Positions 9,163 to 18,619 of a stretch of DNA of 64,000 nucleotides are shown here, piece after piece. The stretch is from contig NZ_JAPFPY010000002.1 of the NCBI RefSeq assembly GCF_026240945.1, positions 62,001 to 126,000 on the forward strand. The letters are read 5' to 3'. This stretch comes from Mycolicibacterium sp. J2. Lineage in GTDB: Bacteria > Actinomycetota > Actinomycetes > Mycobacteriales > Mycobacteriaceae. The stretch's first letter is position 1; every line of letters starts with the position of its first letter. Made by a program: the position numbers and the translations under genes. The notes beneath the pieces are model-generated. The model was given only the letters and a program-made list of their open reading frames with translations, was not told where the DNA came from and searched no databases.

Positions 9163-10024
9163 GGACGGTCCGTAAGGTCGTCGCGAACTCGCCTGGCGCG
9201 CTGAGGAATCCGCCGTGATCGCCGGGGAAGATGACCGGCTCACGGTGCAGCAGCGTGGCCAGCGCCCGGGTGGTGGCGTCGGTGAGCAGGTGGCCGGACT
9301 GCGCGCCCAGCGCGACGACGATCCGCGCCGGTCCCGCGGTCAGTGCCGCGGCATCGGGCAGGTACCGGGTGGTCTCCCGCAGTTCGTGGTCGAAGAAGCG
9401 GGCCGATTCGGCCCGCCGGGTGGCCGCCTCGTCGGGGGTCGGCTCCGGTCCCGGTGGTGGACCGGCTTCTGCGGTCGCTGTGACCTCTGCGGCCTCTGCG
9501 GCCGCTGTGGCCTCTACGTCGAAGCCGGCGTTGGCCATGAACGCCCTCCACGCCGCCGCGACCCCGTCTCGGTGGAACGTCGCGATGATCTCCTCGGTGG
9601 CCGCGCGGTGCCGGGCGGCGTCGGGCAGCAGCTCCAGCAGCGGCGGCTCGTGGGCGACCAGGGTGCGCACCCGGCCGGGGTGGCGGGTGGCCAGCGCCAG
9701 CCCGGTCACCGCGCCGCCGCTGGATCCGAACACGTCGGCGGAGTCGGCTCCCAGCGCGTCGAGGATGGCGGCCACGTCGTCGGCACGCAGGTCCGGTGTC
9801 GCGTCCTGGTCGGGGTCATGGATCGTGCTGCGGCCCAGGCCCCGCGGGTCGTAGGTGACGACGGTGTGGTCGGCGGCCATGGCGTGTGCCAGGGGCAGGA
9901 ATTCCGCGGCGGTCATCGGTGAACCGATGACCAGCAGCAGCGGCCCGCACCCGCGTACCTCGTAGTGCAGGCGGGCGCCGGGAACGTCGAGTGAGCGGCA
10001 GATGAGTCCGTCGGTGGTGGTCAT
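9152..10024 (-). CDS. Alpha/beta hydrolase
   Basis: Alpha/beta-hydrolase fold protein of unknown substrate, 290 aa. The nucleophile elbow is GSSGGA (Ser near residue 101), the fold begins with an [14 protein letters not shown] oxyanion segment, YDPRGLGRS precedes the elbow, and a C-terminal GDHGGF provides the catalytic His. Between them is an insertion made almost wholly of Ala, Glu, Thr and Val (about residues 167-190), encoded by an imperfect GGCCTCTGC-type repeat near 9470-9530. It is convergent with add and overlaps it. As I recall, this position in M. tuberculosis holds a similar hydrolase. Confidence 0.85.
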   Translation of the reverse strand: MTTTDGLICRSLDVPGARLHYEVRGCGPLLLVIGSPMTAAEFLPLAHAMAADHTVVTYDPRGLGRSTIHDPDQDATPDLRADDVAAILDALGADSADVFGSSGGAVTGLALATRHPGRVRTLVAHEPPLLELLPDAARHRAATEEIIATFHRDGVAAAWRAFMANAGFDVEATAAAEAAEVTATAEAGPPPGPEPTPDEAATRRAESARFFDHELRETTRYLPDAAALTAGPARIVVALGAQSGHLLTDATTRALATLLHREPVIFPGDHGGFLSAPGEFATTLRTVLSR

Positions 10025-10074
10025 GCCGGTATGGACCGGCCACCACCACCGAACTCATCGGTACTCATCGGTGA

Positions 10075-11349
10075 TCACTCGTGGCGCAACCGCGATTCGA
10101 CGAAGCTCTCCAGCTCCTCCCACTGCTCCACGGCCTTGGCGTACGGCGCGGCCGGCTTGGCCACACTGCCCGGCTCGATCAGGTAGGAGACCAAAGCACC
10201 GAGCGGCTGCGTGCTCTCCAGCGCCTTGGCGACGCTGGTGTCCTCGGCGTAATCGCCGACATCCCGGAGGAATTCGACGGCCAGCTCCAGCTGGTCGCGG
10301 TCGACGGCGTCCGGGCCGTCGGCGATATCGTCGGCCAGGCCGGACAGCACGTAGATGTTGTCGTCGGTGACGTCCACCCGCAGGGATCCGTCGGTGGCCG
10401 CGGTCCTGATGATCTCGTAGGCGCTGTAGCCGGACAGGTCGCTCTCGTGCTCGTCGGCCAGATAGCGGGCCAGCGCCCGTTCGGAGCTGAACACGCTGAT
10501 GCGGCCATTGCGGCCGAGGAACTTCGGGTCGTCGCCGACATAGCAGCGCAGCGTGTACAGGGTGCCGCCACTGGTCATGATCCGCACCGGGTCGATGCCG
10601 ACCTGGGTCCAGAAGTCCTCGTCCCCGCCGAGCACCTGGCGCTGGGCCTCGGCCTCCAGTGCCTCGCTCTCCTCGTCGGTGTCCACCTCACCCTCGATGA
10701 CCACCTCGTCGTCGTCGGCGACGGCGAGATCGTCCTCGTCGGGCTCAGGTGCCGGCTCGTCGAGCTCCTGCTGGGCCTTGGCGGAGTCGGCGGCGCTGAC
10801 CTCCGGCGTGTTGACCAGTTCGTCGATGACGTCGATGACCGAGTCCCACGAGCGGCCGATCACCGCCTCGATCTCGGCCCAGCGTTTGCGTCCGGCGCGG
10901 CCGGCGAAGGCCTCCAGCCCGCCGCCGATGGTGCCCAGCACGGGGTTGCCGTTGAACAGTTTGGTGATCACCGGCAGGTCGCACACCGACCCGATGGCCG
11001 AGACGATCACCAGGGCGCGGCGCACGGCGTCGACGGAGTCCTCGGTGGGCTTGTCCGCCACCAGGGCAGGTACCTCGATGAGGTCGTAGAGGTGCGCGTC
11101 GTCGGGATCGAGCCGATGCGCATTGGCCTTGGTGAGCTTCTCCCAGGCCGGGTGGTCGGTGAGGTCGTTGTCGGAGTTGGTCCGCACGAACGCCGTCAGG
11201 TCCGCCACCGACTCGAACGCGAACAGGTCCTCGTCCTTGCCGAGGAAGGCCTCCCATTCGTCGCCGGCGTCGCGCCAGCGGGGTGCCCACAGGGTGTACA
11301 GGTCGCCATTGGTCAGTCCGAGCCGGACCGGCACGATGTCAGCCGCCAT
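10075..11349 (-). CDS. Conserved mycobacterial protein with duplicated module ('primosomal protein' family)
   Basis: A 424-aa soluble protein that resembles the actinobacterial family often named primosomal protein; I know of no proven function. It contains two related modules of about 120-130 residues. The first runs from LGLTNGDLYTLWAPRW through FLGKDEDLFAFESVADLTAFV to a helical end. The second runs from MTSGGTLYTLRCYVG through FLGRNGRISVFSSERALARYL. They are joined by a strongly acidic linker (about residues 195-245). The start is set at ATG 11349 (MAADIVPVRLG), because the extra 14 codons to 11391 look unlike coding sequence. It lies alone, convergent to nothing and downstream of the hydrolase promoter region. 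Confidence 0.85.
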   Translation of the reverse strand: MAADIVPVRLGLTNGDLYTLWAPRWRDAGDEWEAFLGKDEDLFAFESVADLTAFVRTNSDNDLTDHPAWEKLTKANAHRLDPDDAHLYDLIEVPALVADKPTEDSVDAVRRALVIVSAIGSVCDLPVITKLFNGNPVLGTIGGGLEAFAGRAGRKRWAEIEAVIGRSWDSVIDVIDELVNTPEVSAADSAKAQQELDEPAPEPDEDDLAVADDDEVVIEGEVDTDEESEALEAEAQRQVLGGDEDFWTQVGIDPVRIMTSGGTLYTLRCYVGDDPKFLGRNGRISVFSSERALARYLADEHESDLSGYSAYEIIRTAATDGSLRVDVTDDNIYVLSGLADDIADGPDAVDRDQLELAVEFLRDVGDYAEDTSVAKALESTQPLGALVSYLIEPGSVAKPAAPYAKAVEQWEELESFVESRLRHE

Positions 11350-11400
11350 GGCGCACAGCGTAACGATGCAGGCTGAACGCTCGGGGGCCACACCCGTAGT

Positions 11401-12504
11401 TCACGCCGTCGGGCGCCAGAACCCCTGAAAGCCCTGCCCGGCGTTGGTGGTGCGGACGGCCGAGAGCTGCACCGGATCGCCGGCCTCGATCATCGTGCCG
11501 TTGCCGACGATCATGGCGACGTGACCGTCCCACACCGCCAGGTCGCCGGGGCGCAACGATCCGGCGTCGACGGCGGCCCCGATGTCCTGCTCCTGGGCCA
11601 GCCGCGGGATCTCCAAGCCCGCCTCGCGGTAGGCCCACTGCGTCAGCCCGCTGCAGTCCAGGCCCACGCCGGGGGTGGTGCCACCCCAGTCGTACGGCAC
11701 GCCCAACTGGGTCAACGCGTGCCGCACGGCGCTGGCCGCGACGGCATTCGGCGCGGTGGCGGTGCTGCCGTCGGGCAGCCGAACGGCCACCCCGGACCCG
11801 AAGTCGGCCGGATCACCCACCACGGCGCCGCGCCGCCGGTCGGCCGGCGTGGCCCGCTCCAGTGCCCCGCCGAGCCCCCCGGCCAACGCCGGCGCCAGCC
11901 CAGTCCCGGTCGGCGTGAGCGCCCCCATCGCCCCTGGCGCGGGTGCCGGCCCCGAGAAACCGGCCGGGGCCGGCCCGGCCAGGCCGGCCGGTGCGGTCGG
12001 CACAGTCGGGTGGGGCGCGGCGCCGATGGTGGCGGCGTGGCCGTCCAGCTCGGCGCGTAGACCGTCGACCACGTCGGTGGCGCGCCGTTGGGCATGCCCA
12101 GCCCGCTCGGCCAGCTCCTCGGCCACGCCGGGGTCGTCCAGCCGCGGTTCCAGCTCGGCGGCGCAGGCTTCGAAGTCGGCGATGATGTCCTGTAGCCGGG
12201 CGCGGGCCCGGGCGATCGCATCCGCGGCTGCGCCGACCCGCTGGGCCAGCAGCCCGACCCTTTCGGCCAGCGTGCGCACGGCGACCGCGACCTCGTCGGT
12301 GGATCGCGCCGCCGCGGCGCCGGCTTCCCCGGACCACGCGGCGTCGTCCCAGGCGCGGGAGGTGCCGGTGGCCAGCGCGTCGAGCCGGTCTTTGGCGTCG
12401 TCGAGCAGCGCCGAGGGATGCTCCGCCGCCGCCCAGCCGGGCCCGATCTGTGCGGCCAGGTGGTGCAGGGGTGCGGCCAGCGTGGCGACCAGCGCGCTGG
12501 ACAC
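11401..12504 (-). CDS. WXG-like domain plus NlpC/P60 peptidoglycan hydrolase
   Basis: A 367-aa protein with two parts. Residues 1-160 are alpha-helical, Ala-rich and contain a WSGEAG turn, resembling the WXG100 fold of type VII secretion substrates. After a Pro/Ala/Gly linker, residues 250-367 form an NlpC/P60 domain with DCSGLTQWAYREAG (catalytic Cys), then PGDLAVWDGHVAMIVGNG (catalytic His). NlpC/P60 enzymes cut peptide stems of peptidoglycan. No Sec signal peptide is visible, so export by an ESX system is the natural inference. The start is GTG 12504, only two bases after the stop of the partner gene; the long upstream frame is spurious. Confidence 0.85.
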   Translation of the reverse strand: MSSALVATLAAPLHHLAAQIGPGWAAAEHPSALLDDAKDRLDALATGTSRAWDDAAWSGEAGAAAARSTDEVAVAVRTLAERVGLLAQRVGAAADAIARARARLQDIIADFEACAAELEPRLDDPGVAEELAERAGHAQRRATDVVDGLRAELDGHAATIGAAPHPTVPTAPAGLAGPAPAGFSGPAPAPGAMGALTPTGTGLAPALAGGLGGALERATPADRRRGAVVGDPADFGSGVAVRLPDGSTATAPNAVAASAVRHALTQLGVPYDWGGTTPGVGLDCSGLTQWAYREAGLEIPRLAQEQDIGAAVDAGSLRPGDLAVWDGHVAMIVGNGTMIEAGDPVQLSAVRTTNAGQGFQGFWRPTA

Positions 12505-12506
12505 GC

Positions 12507-12806
12507 TCAGCCGCCGAGGGTCGAGATCGATTGCTCCACATGATGTTCGGCATCCCGATAGGACACCGCGATACGCCCGGCGGTCAGTTCGGCGAGCCCG
12601 AGCTGGGACCCGAGTTCGGTGACCGCCCGCGTGGTGTCGGCCACCGCTGCGCGCAGGGCGGCGACCAAGGCGTCGGCGACCGGCCCGAACAGCGCGGGAG
12701 CCGAGTCGGCGGCGGCGGGCAGGGCGGCGGCCAGCGCACCGAGTTCGGCGGCGATGCCGCCCAGGACGGAGCCGGTGCGGTCGATGGCGGCGGTGTCGGC
12801 GTGCAT
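12507..12806 (-). CDS. EspC-like type VII secretion target protein
   Basis: A 99-aa all-helical, Ala-rich protein (ATG at 12806) like the EspC/DUF2580 family of ESX-associated proteins. Near the C-terminus is YRDAE (Tyr83 to Glu87), which fits the YxxxD/E secretion signal of type VII substrates. It is encoded two bases upstream of the WXG-NlpC gene, the usual order for a secretion partner and its effector. The pair therefore probably forms a heterodimer for export. No ESX core gene is nearby. The role is inferred from motif and context only. Confidence 0.75.
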   Translation of the reverse strand: MHADTAAIDRTGSVLGGIAAELGALAAALPAAADSAPALFGPVADALVAALRAAVADTTRAVTELGSQLGLAELTAGRIAVSYRDAEHHVEQSISTLGG

Positions 12807-12906
12807 GTGGGTTATGACGCACGCCGGGCAACGGCGGTTCCATTCGAATCCGGCACTTCGCCGCGTACCGCGCCGCCCGATCGGTGTCCGGCTAGTCTTT
12901 CGCCCC

Positions 12907-13530
12907 ATGGATGTCCGGGTCGTCGATCACCCCCTGGCCGCTGCGCGGCTCACCACGCTGCGCGACGAACGCACCGACAATGCGGGATTCCGGTCGGCGT
13001 TGCGCGACCTCACCCTGATGTTGGTGTACGAGGCGACCAGGGACGCCCCCGCCGAAGAGATCCGGGTGCGCACCCCGATGGCCGAGACGGCCGGTTCCCG
13101 ATTGGCGAACCCGCCGCTGTTGGTGCCCGTCCTGCGGGCCGGTCTGGGCATGGTGGACCAGGCTCACGCCTTGATCCCGGAGGCACAGGTGGGCTTCGTC
13201 GGCGTCGCCCGCGACGAGCGCACGCATCAGCCGACGCCGTATCTGGCCTCGCTGCCCGAGGATCTGAGCACCCGCGCGGTGTTCGTGCTGGACCCGATGT
13301 TGGCCACCGGCGGCTCCATGGCGCACACCCTGACCCTGCTGCAGCAGCGCGGCGCCACCGACATCACCGCCATCTGCGTGGTGTGTGCCCCCGAAGGCAT
13401 TGCGGCACTGGAGCGCACCGCCCCCGAGATCCGGCTGGTGACCGCCACCATCGACGACGGGCTCAACGAGATCGCCTATATCGTGCCGGGTCTCGGGGAC
13501 GCCGGCGATCGACAGTTCGGTCCGCGCTGA
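12907..13530 (+). CDS. upp: Uracil phosphoribosyltransferase
   Basis: Salvages uracil by joining it to PRPP to make UMP. The 207-aa sequence carries the PRPP loop [11 protein letters not shown] (about residues 128-138), the PVLRAGLGM motif, the base-contacting region near [12 protein letters not shown] and a normal N-terminal oligomerisation arm. The start is ATG 12907; a TAGTCT -10-like hexamer ends eight bases before it, so the mRNA may be leaderless. It is divergent from the EspC-like gene and convergent with the phosphomutase, with only four bases between the stops. It complements cdd, deoA and punA in this salvage region. Confidence 0.96.
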   Translation: MDVRVVDHPLAAARLTTLRDERTDNAGFRSALRDLTLMLVYEATRDAPAEEIRVRTPMAETAGSRLANPPLLVPVLRAGLGMVDQAHALIPEAQVGFVGVARDERTHQPTPYLASLPEDLSTRAVFVLDPMLATGGSMAHTLTLLQQRGATDITAICVVCAPEGIAALERTAPEIRLVTATIDDGLNEIAYIVPGLGDAGDRQFGPR

Positions 13531-13534
13531 CGTC

Positions 13535-15037
13535 TCACCAGGCCTGCGCGGCGGCCACCAGGTCGGCGCGCAGCGCGGCGGCCGTGATTCGGGCCCCGGC
13601 CAGGTCGTCGGTGGGCGCGCACCGCACTTCGATATAGGACTTCAGTTTCGGCTCGGTGCCCGAGGGGCGGATCACCACCCGGATCCCGGCGCCGGTGAAC
13701 ACCAGCGCATCGGTGCGCTGCAGGCCGGGCCGCTGCCCGAGATCCTCGACGGTCACCGGGATACCGGCAAGCGCGGCAGCGGGATTCGCGCGCAGGGCGG
13801 CCATGGCTTCTGGCGCATCGTCGACGCGGCGGGTTACCGCGGCCGTCTCGTGCACACCGTGGCGACGGGCCAGGTCGTCGAGCGCGTCGAGCAGGGTGCG
13901 GCCCTCGGCGGCCAACGTGGCCACCAGATCGCACACCAGGACCGCGGCGCTGATGCCGTCCTTGTCGCGCACCGTCTCCGGGTCCACGCAGTGCCCGATC
14001 GCTTCTTCGTAGGCGTAGACCAGGGTGGCACCGGGTGCGGTGGCGCGGGCCAGCCACTTGAAGCCGGTCAGGGTTTCGGCGTGCCGCGCGCCGTGGTGCG
14101 CGGCGATCGAGGCCAGCATGCGCGAGGACACCACCGTGCTGGCGACCAGCGCGCTCGCCGGGTCGGCGAGCCTGGACAGCAGGTATTCGCCCAGCAGCCA
14201 ACCGGTTTCGTTGCCGGTGAGCATGCGCCAGCCGGCGGGTCCCGGCACGCCGACGGCGCACCGGTCGGCGTCGGGGTCCAGCGCGATGGCGACATCGGCG
14301 CCGATGTCGGCGGCCAGGGTCAACAGCAGGTCCGCGGCGCCCGGCTCCTCCGGGTTGGGGAACGCGACCGTGGGGAAGTCCGGGTCGGGGGCGAACTGCG
14401 ACTCGACCACATGCACATCGTCGAAGCCGGCCAACGCCAAGGCATCCAAGGCGAATTCGCCGCCCACGCCGTGCATGGGGGTCAGCGCCACCCGGGCGGT
14501 GCCGGACCCGCGCCGCACCGCGGCGGCCCGCTCCAGGTACGCGGTGAACACCTCGGTGCCGTGCGGCTCGACGGATCGGCGCGCGATGTCCTGCGGGGCG
14601 CGGGCCATCGCGGCCTCGATCTCCCGGTCCGTCGGCGAGATGATCTGCATGCCGCCGTCCAGATACACCTTGTAGCCGTTGTCGTTCGGCGGGTTGTGCG
14701 ATGCGGTGATCTGCACACCCGCCGCGGCGCCGAGGCGTCGCACCGCGAACGCCGTCACCGGGGTCGGTGCGGGCTGCGGCAGCATGACGACGGAAAAACC
14801 CTGGGCGGCAAGCACTTCGGCGGTCGCAACGGCGAACTCGTCGGAGTGGTGGCGGGCGTCGCGGCCGACCACCACCGTCGACCCGGCCAGGTGACGGTCC
14901 TTGAGCACCTGCGCCAGTGCCCACGTTGCCCGGGTGACCGTACCGACGTTCATGGCATCGGCACCGTCGCGCATCGGGCCACGCAGGCCCGCGGTGCCGA
15001 AGGTCAGGGCCGGTGCTGCCGGGCGCTCGCCAGTCAT
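13535..15037 (-). CDS. pmmB: Phosphomannomutase/phosphoglucomutase family enzyme
   Basis: Alpha-D-phosphohexomutase that shifts phosphate between C1 and C6 of a hexose or pentose phosphate. The catalytic phosphoserine motif is TASHNPPNDNGYKVY, the magnesium loop is LDPDADRC, the sugar loop is YAYEEAIGH, and the phosphate-binding loop is RPSGTEPKLKSYIEV. Length is 500 aa, about 30 fewer than I recall for M. tuberculosis PmmB. The missing part is the N-terminal helix before TFGTAGLRG. The ATG at 15037 overlaps the stop of the upstream MarR gene (ATGA). Within this salvage cluster a phosphopentomutase role for deoxyribose 1-phosphate is also possible. Confidence 0.9.
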   Translation of the reverse strand: MTGERPAAPALTFGTAGLRGPMRDGADAMNVGTVTRATWALAQVLKDRHLAGSTVVVGRDARHHSDEFAVATAEVLAAQGFSVVMLPQPAPTPVTAFAVRRLGAAAGVQITASHNPPNDNGYKVYLDGGMQIISPTDREIEAAMARAPQDIARRSVEPHGTEVFTAYLERAAAVRRGSGTARVALTPMHGVGGEFALDALALAGFDDVHVVESQFAPDPDFPTVAFPNPEEPGAADLLLTLAADIGADVAIALDPDADRCAVGVPGPAGWRMLTGNETGWLLGEYLLSRLADPASALVASTVVSSRMLASIAAHHGARHAETLTGFKWLARATAPGATLVYAYEEAIGHCVDPETVRDKDGISAAVLVCDLVATLAAEGRTLLDALDDLARRHGVHETAAVTRRVDDAPEAMAALRANPAAALAGIPVTVEDLGQRPGLQRTDALVFTGAGIRVVIRPSGTEPKLKSYIEVRCAPTDDLAGARITAAALRADLVAAAQAW

Positions 15038-15492
15038 GCGCTGATTGTGCCCGCCGCCGCGGAGTCCGCGTCGGCCAGCTTGCGCAGCACGGGCGCCACC
15101 AGCATGAGCAGGTCGAATTCCAGGTCGGTCAGGGTGTCGCGCATGGTGGTGTGCAGCCACGCATCGCGCTCGGCGCGGTCGGCTTCCAACAGCGCCAGGC
15201 CGGCGGGGGTGAGTTCGATGAGCTGACGCCGGCGATCGTGCTGATCGGGCCGGCGCCCAGCGAGCCCGCGCCCGACCAGGTCGTTGATGCCGTCGGTCAG
15301 TGACTGCACCCGCACATGCAGCCGGGCGCCCAGTTCGGCCGGCGTGGTGGAACCGGCGCGGCTCACCTCGCCGAGCAGTTCCAGCTGGCTCAGGGTGAGG
15401 CCGTGGTCGGGGCGATGGCGGCGCATCTGGCGGGTCACCGCCATCATCGATTCCCGCAGCTCGGTGGCGGCCGAGGTGTCTTTACTAGCCAT
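15034..15492 (-). CDS. MarR family transcriptional regulator
   Basis: Winged-helix regulator of the MarR family, 152 aa from ATG 15492. The DNA-binding region reads LTLSQLELLGEV, then TTPAELGARLHVRVQSLTDGINDLVGRGL, with the wing RRPDQHDRRRQLIELT (Asp-Arg-Arg as in typical MarR wings). A GTG further upstream (15528) could extend it by 12 residues, but that would read through the operator palindrome. It is divergent from an AbrB-family transporter and coupled to pmmB by an ATGA overlap. It probably represses itself and the transporter. Confidence 0.88.
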   Translation of the reverse strand: MASKDTSAATELRESMMAVTRQMRRHRPDHGLTLSQLELLGEVSRAGSTTPAELGARLHVRVQSLTDGINDLVGRGLAGRRPDQHDRRRQLIELTPAGLALLEADRAERDAWLHTTMRDTLTDLEFDLLMLVAPVLRKLADADSAAAGTISA

Positions 15493-15514
15493 ATAACAAG
15501 GATAACCTTGGTAT
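15493..15514. promoter_or_regulatory. Likely MarR operator palindrome
   Basis: Arms ATAACAAGG and CCTTGGTAT are inverted repeats with eight of nine positions matching and a 4-bp ATAA spacer. The site touches the MarR start codon and lies in the 80-bp divergent region with the transporter gene, which is the expected place for an autoregulatory MarR operator. Confidence 0.65.
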
Positions 15515-15572
15515 TTGACCTCAGTCACACAGTTTGAATGTCCACAAAGACAAGTTCATACTTGATATAGAT

Positions 15573-16676
15573 ATGAAGCGGTTCGCGAAGTGGGTGCTGT
15601 TGCTGGCGGTCAGTGTGGCCGTCACGGTGCCGCTCACCGTGGCCGGTGTGCCCTCGGCGGCCCTGTTCGCCGCGTTGGTGGTCGGCATCGCCCTGGCGCT
15701 GGCCGGCCTGGCCCCGGGCGGCGTGCCGCGCCGCGCCGGGGTCGCCGCCCAAGGTGTGCTCGGGGTGTACATCGGCACCATGGTGTCGCAGAACGCCGTC
15801 GCCGCTCTCGGGCCGAACTGGCTGCCGGTGCTCGGTGTCGCGGTGGCCACCCTGCTGCTGTCGGTGCTCGCCGGGGCGCTGCTCGGGCTGCACCGTGATG
15901 TCAGCCCGCTCACCGGATCGTTGGCCCTGGTGGCCGGGGGAGCGTCGGGTCTGGTGGCCATCGCCCGCGAGCTCGGCGGCGACGAACGCGTGGTCTCGGT
16001 GGTGCAGTACCTGCGGGTCGCGCTGGTCACCGCGTCGATGCCGGTGGTCGTCACCCTGGTCTACCATGCCGACAAGAGCCATGGTCACCTCGCTGCCGTG
16101 CGCGAAAGTGCCACGGCACCTTGGTATCTCAGCATCGTCATGCTGGTCGGGCTGGTGCTTGTCGGGTCCACCGCCGGCAGGTTGATCCGGTTGCCGGGGG
16201 CCGGGTTGCTCGGGCCGCTGGCGCTGACGGTGGTGCTGCAATTGACCGGCATGTCGTTCGGACTGAGCGTGCCCGCCGTGCTGGTTCAGGCCGGCTACCT
16301 GGTGATCGGCTGGCAGGCCGGTCTGGCCTTCACGCGGGAATCGCTGCGTGCCGTCGCCCGCATCCTGCCCACGGCGCTGGCACTGATCGTGGTGCTCGGC
16401 GTCGCGACCGCCGGTCTGGGCGTCGCGCTGGCCCACTTTGCCGGCCTCACGCCGCTGGAGGGGTACCTGGCCACCAGTCCGGGCGGGGTCTATGCGGTGC
16501 TGGCCACCGCCGTCGAGACCGGCTCCAACGTCACCTTCATCATCGCCGCGCAGGTGGTGCGCATCCTGATCATGCTGTTCATCGCGCCCCTGTTGGCGCG
16601 GGGGATGGCCCGGCTCGGCGGTCAGAGGCGAGCGATGACCGCGGCCAGCAGGGTGCCCATCCGCGTGGCGGACTGA
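15573..16676 (+). CDS. AbrB family membrane protein/transporter
   Basis: A 367-aa integral membrane protein with about ten hydrophobic helices in two similar halves, resembling the AbrB-duplication family (often mislabelled ammonia monooxygenase). Repeated motifs such as [15 protein letters not shown] and [13 protein letters not shown], and PGG segments after helices ([19 protein letters not shown]), are typical. The family is thought to transport small molecules, but the substrate is unknown. The start is ATG 15573 (MKRF); an in-frame ATG at 15534 would add 13 residues. It is divergent from the MarR gene. The last 55 bases overlap the convergent punA gene. Confidence 0.82.
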   Translation: MKRFAKWVLLLAVSVAVTVPLTVAGVPSAALFAALVVGIALALAGLAPGGVPRRAGVAAQGVLGVYIGTMVSQNAVAALGPNWLPVLGVAVATLLLSVLAGALLGLHRDVSPLTGSLALVAGGASGLVAIARELGGDERVVSVVQYLRVALVTASMPVVVTLVYHADKSHGHLAAVRESATAPWYLSIVMLVGLVLVGSTAGRLIRLPGAGLLGPLALTVVLQLTGMSFGLSVPAVLVQAGYLVIGWQAGLAFTRESLRAVARILPTALALIVVLGVATAGLGVALAHFAGLTPLEGYLATSPGGVYAVLATAVETGSNVTFIIAAQVVRILIMLFIAPLLARGMARLGGQRRAMTAASRVPIRVAD

Positions 16677-17416
16677 CGGCCGGCCTCCAGCACCTCGGCG
16701 TGCGACAGCGGCTGGCCCGTCATGCCCGCGGCCAGATTCGTCACCAGCGACACGCCCAGCACCTGCGCTCCGGCTGCCCGCGCGGCGATCGTCTCGTGCA
16801 CCGTCGACATGCCCACCAGGTCCGCGCCCAGGGTGCGCAACATCCTGATCTCGGCCGGCGTCTCGTAATGCGGGCCGGGCAGCCCGGCATAGACACCTTC
16901 GGTCAGTGTCGGATCGATCTCCCGGGCCAGGGCCCGCAGCCGCGGCGCGTACGCGTCGACCAGGTCGACGAACTGGGCGCCCACCAGCGGGGAGCGCGCC
17001 GTCAGGTTGAGGTGATCGCTGATCAGTACCGGTTCGCCCACCCGGTACTCGGTGCGCAGCCCGCCGGCGGCATTGGTCAGCACCACGGTGCGCGCCCCCG
17101 CAGCGCAGGCCGTGCGCACCGGGTGCACGACATGGCGCAGATCGTGCCCCTCGTAGGCATGGATCCGGCCGACCAGCACCAGCGCGTGGCGGGCGCCGAC
17201 CGGAACGGACAGCACCTGACCACCGTGTCCGGCCGCGGTCGGCGGGGTGAACCCGGGCAGTTCGGCCATCGGGATGGTGGCGCTCGGCGGCCCGAGTTGC
17301 TCGACGGCGGGCGCCCAGCCCGACCCCAGCACGACGGCGACGTCGTGGGTGTCGACCCCGGTGCGTTCCCGGATCGCCTGCGCTGCGGTATCGGCCGTCA
17401 GCTGTGGATCAGTCAC
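16622..17416 (-). CDS. punA: Purine-nucleoside phosphorylase
   Basis: Trimeric class II purine nucleoside phosphorylase, 264 aa, which splits inosine and guanosine with phosphate to base and ribose 1-phosphate. Visible are VVLGSGWAP (phosphate site), the [10 protein letters not shown] motif, the TNAAGGL signature, the [13 protein letters not shown] segment with the purine-site Glu, and GMSTVHE. The GTG at 17416 is the only sensible start: it begins VTDPQL, and the longer upstream frame is antisense to amiB. Only 18 bp separate it from the divergent amidohydrolase. It processes the inosine made by add. Confidence 0.95.
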   Translation of the reverse strand: MTDPQLTADTAAQAIRERTGVDTHDVAVVLGSGWAPAVEQLGPPSATIPMAELPGFTPPTAAGHGGQVLSVPVGARHALVLVGRIHAYEGHDLRHVVHPVRTACAAGARTVVLTNAAGGLRTEYRVGEPVLISDHLNLTARSPLVGAQFVDLVDAYAPRLRALAREIDPTLTEGVYAGLPGPHYETPAEIRMLRTLGADLVGMSTVHETIAARAAGAQVLGVSLVTNLAAGMTGQPLSHAEVLEAGRQSATRMGTLLAAVIARL

Positions 17417-17434
17417 GAATGAGATACTGCCAGG

Positions 17435-18619
17435 ATGCCCACGGTCACCGCGTTGTCGAGCGTCGAGGATGCCGTCCATCGGCGTGGCGGGGACCTGATC
17501 GAACTGTCCCACGCGATCCACGCCGAACCCGAGCTGGCGTTCGAGGAACACCGCAGCTGCGCCAAGGCCCAGGCGCTGGTGGCCGAGCGCGGTTTCGCGA
17601 TGACCGCCGCGGTCGGCGGACTGCCGACCGCCTTCCGGGCCGAGTACGGCAGCGGTCCGCTGGTGGTCGGGATCTGTGCCGAGTACGACGCGCTGCCCGG
17701 CATCGGGCATGCCTGCGGGCACAACATCATCGCCGCGTCCGCCGTGGGCACCGCGCTGGCGCTGGCCGAGGTGGCCGACGAGTTGGGCTTGACCGTCGTG
17801 CTGCTGGGCACCCCGGCCGAGGAGACGGGCGGCGGGAAAGCCTTGTTGCTCAAGGCCGGAACCTTCGACGACATCGCCGCGACGGTGATGCTGCACCCCG
17901 GCCCGATCGATATCGCCGCGGCACGTTCGCTGGCCCTGTCCGAGGTGGCCGTCGGGTACACCGGGCGGGAATCGCACGCCGCCGTCGCGCCGCATCTGGG
18001 CATCAATGCCGCCGACGCCCTGACCGTCACACAGGTGGCCATCGGCTTGCTGCGCCAGCAGCTCGCACCCGGGCAGATGGTGCACGGTTTGGTCACCGAG
18101 GGTGGCCAAGCCAGCAATATCATCCCGGCGCACACCGAGCTGCGCTACACCATGCGCGCGACCACCATGGAGTCACTGCGCGAACTGGAGCAGCGGATGG
18201 CGGGCTGTTTCAGCGCCGGGGCGGTGGCCACCGGCTGTACGCACACCGTCGCCGAGACCGCGCCCGCCTACGACGCGCTGGCGCCCGATGCGTTCCTGTC
18301 CGAGGTGTTCCGGGCCGAGATGCTGCGCTTCGGGCGGACGCCGGTGGCCAAGGAACTGGAGACGGCCCTCCCACTGGGCAGCACCGATATGGGCAATGTC
18401 ACGCAGGTGATGCCCGGCATCCATCCGGTCGTCGGCGTGGACGCCGGCGGCGCGTCGATCCACCAGCCGGAGTTCACGGTCGCCGCGGCCGGCCCGTCGG
18501 CGGACAAGGCCGTCACCGAAGGCGCCATCATGTTGGCCCGCACCGTCGTCGCGTTGGCGCAGAACCCGACCGAACGCGACCGGGTGCTCACGGCGCACGA
18601 ACGGCGGAGGGCGTCATGA
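17435..18619 (+). CDS. amiB1: M20 family amidohydrolase
   Basis: M20D-type metallo-amidohydrolase, 394 aa. Visible are [11 protein letters not shown], the metal-binding ACGHN (about residues 92-96), the catalytic TPAEETGGG, and the dimerisation/lid domain with [11 protein letters not shown]. Members hydrolyse N-acyl or amide bonds of amino acids or p-aminobenzoyl-glutamate; the true substrate is unknown. The ATG at 17435 follows a GATACT hexamer by seven bases. Its stop overlaps the start of a second M20 gene (ATGA), so the two paralogues are co-expressed and perhaps associate. Confidence 0.9.
   Translation: MPTVTALSSVEDAVHRRGGDLIELSHAIHAEPELAFEEHRSCAKAQALVAERGFAMTAAVGGLPTAFRAEYGSGPLVVGICAEYDALPGIGHACGHNIIAASAVGTALALAEVADELGLTVVLLGTPAEETGGGKALLLKAGTFDDIAATVMLHPGPIDIAAARSLALSEVAVGYTGRESHAAVAPHLGINAADALTVTQVAIGLLRQQLAPGQMVHGLVTEGGQASNIIPAHTELRYTMRATTMESLRELEQRMAGCFSAGAVATGCTHTVAETAPAYDALAPDAFLSEVFRAEMLRFGRTPVAKELETALPLGSTDMGNVTQVMPGIHPVVGVDAGGASIHQPEFTVAAAGPSADKAVTEGAIMLARTVVALAQNPTERDRVLTAHERRRAS

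Noticed and set aside
16622..18133. 503-codon frame that would join punA to sequence upstream
   Set aside because: The part before GTG 17416 is antisense to amiB1 and has no relation to the phosphorylase.
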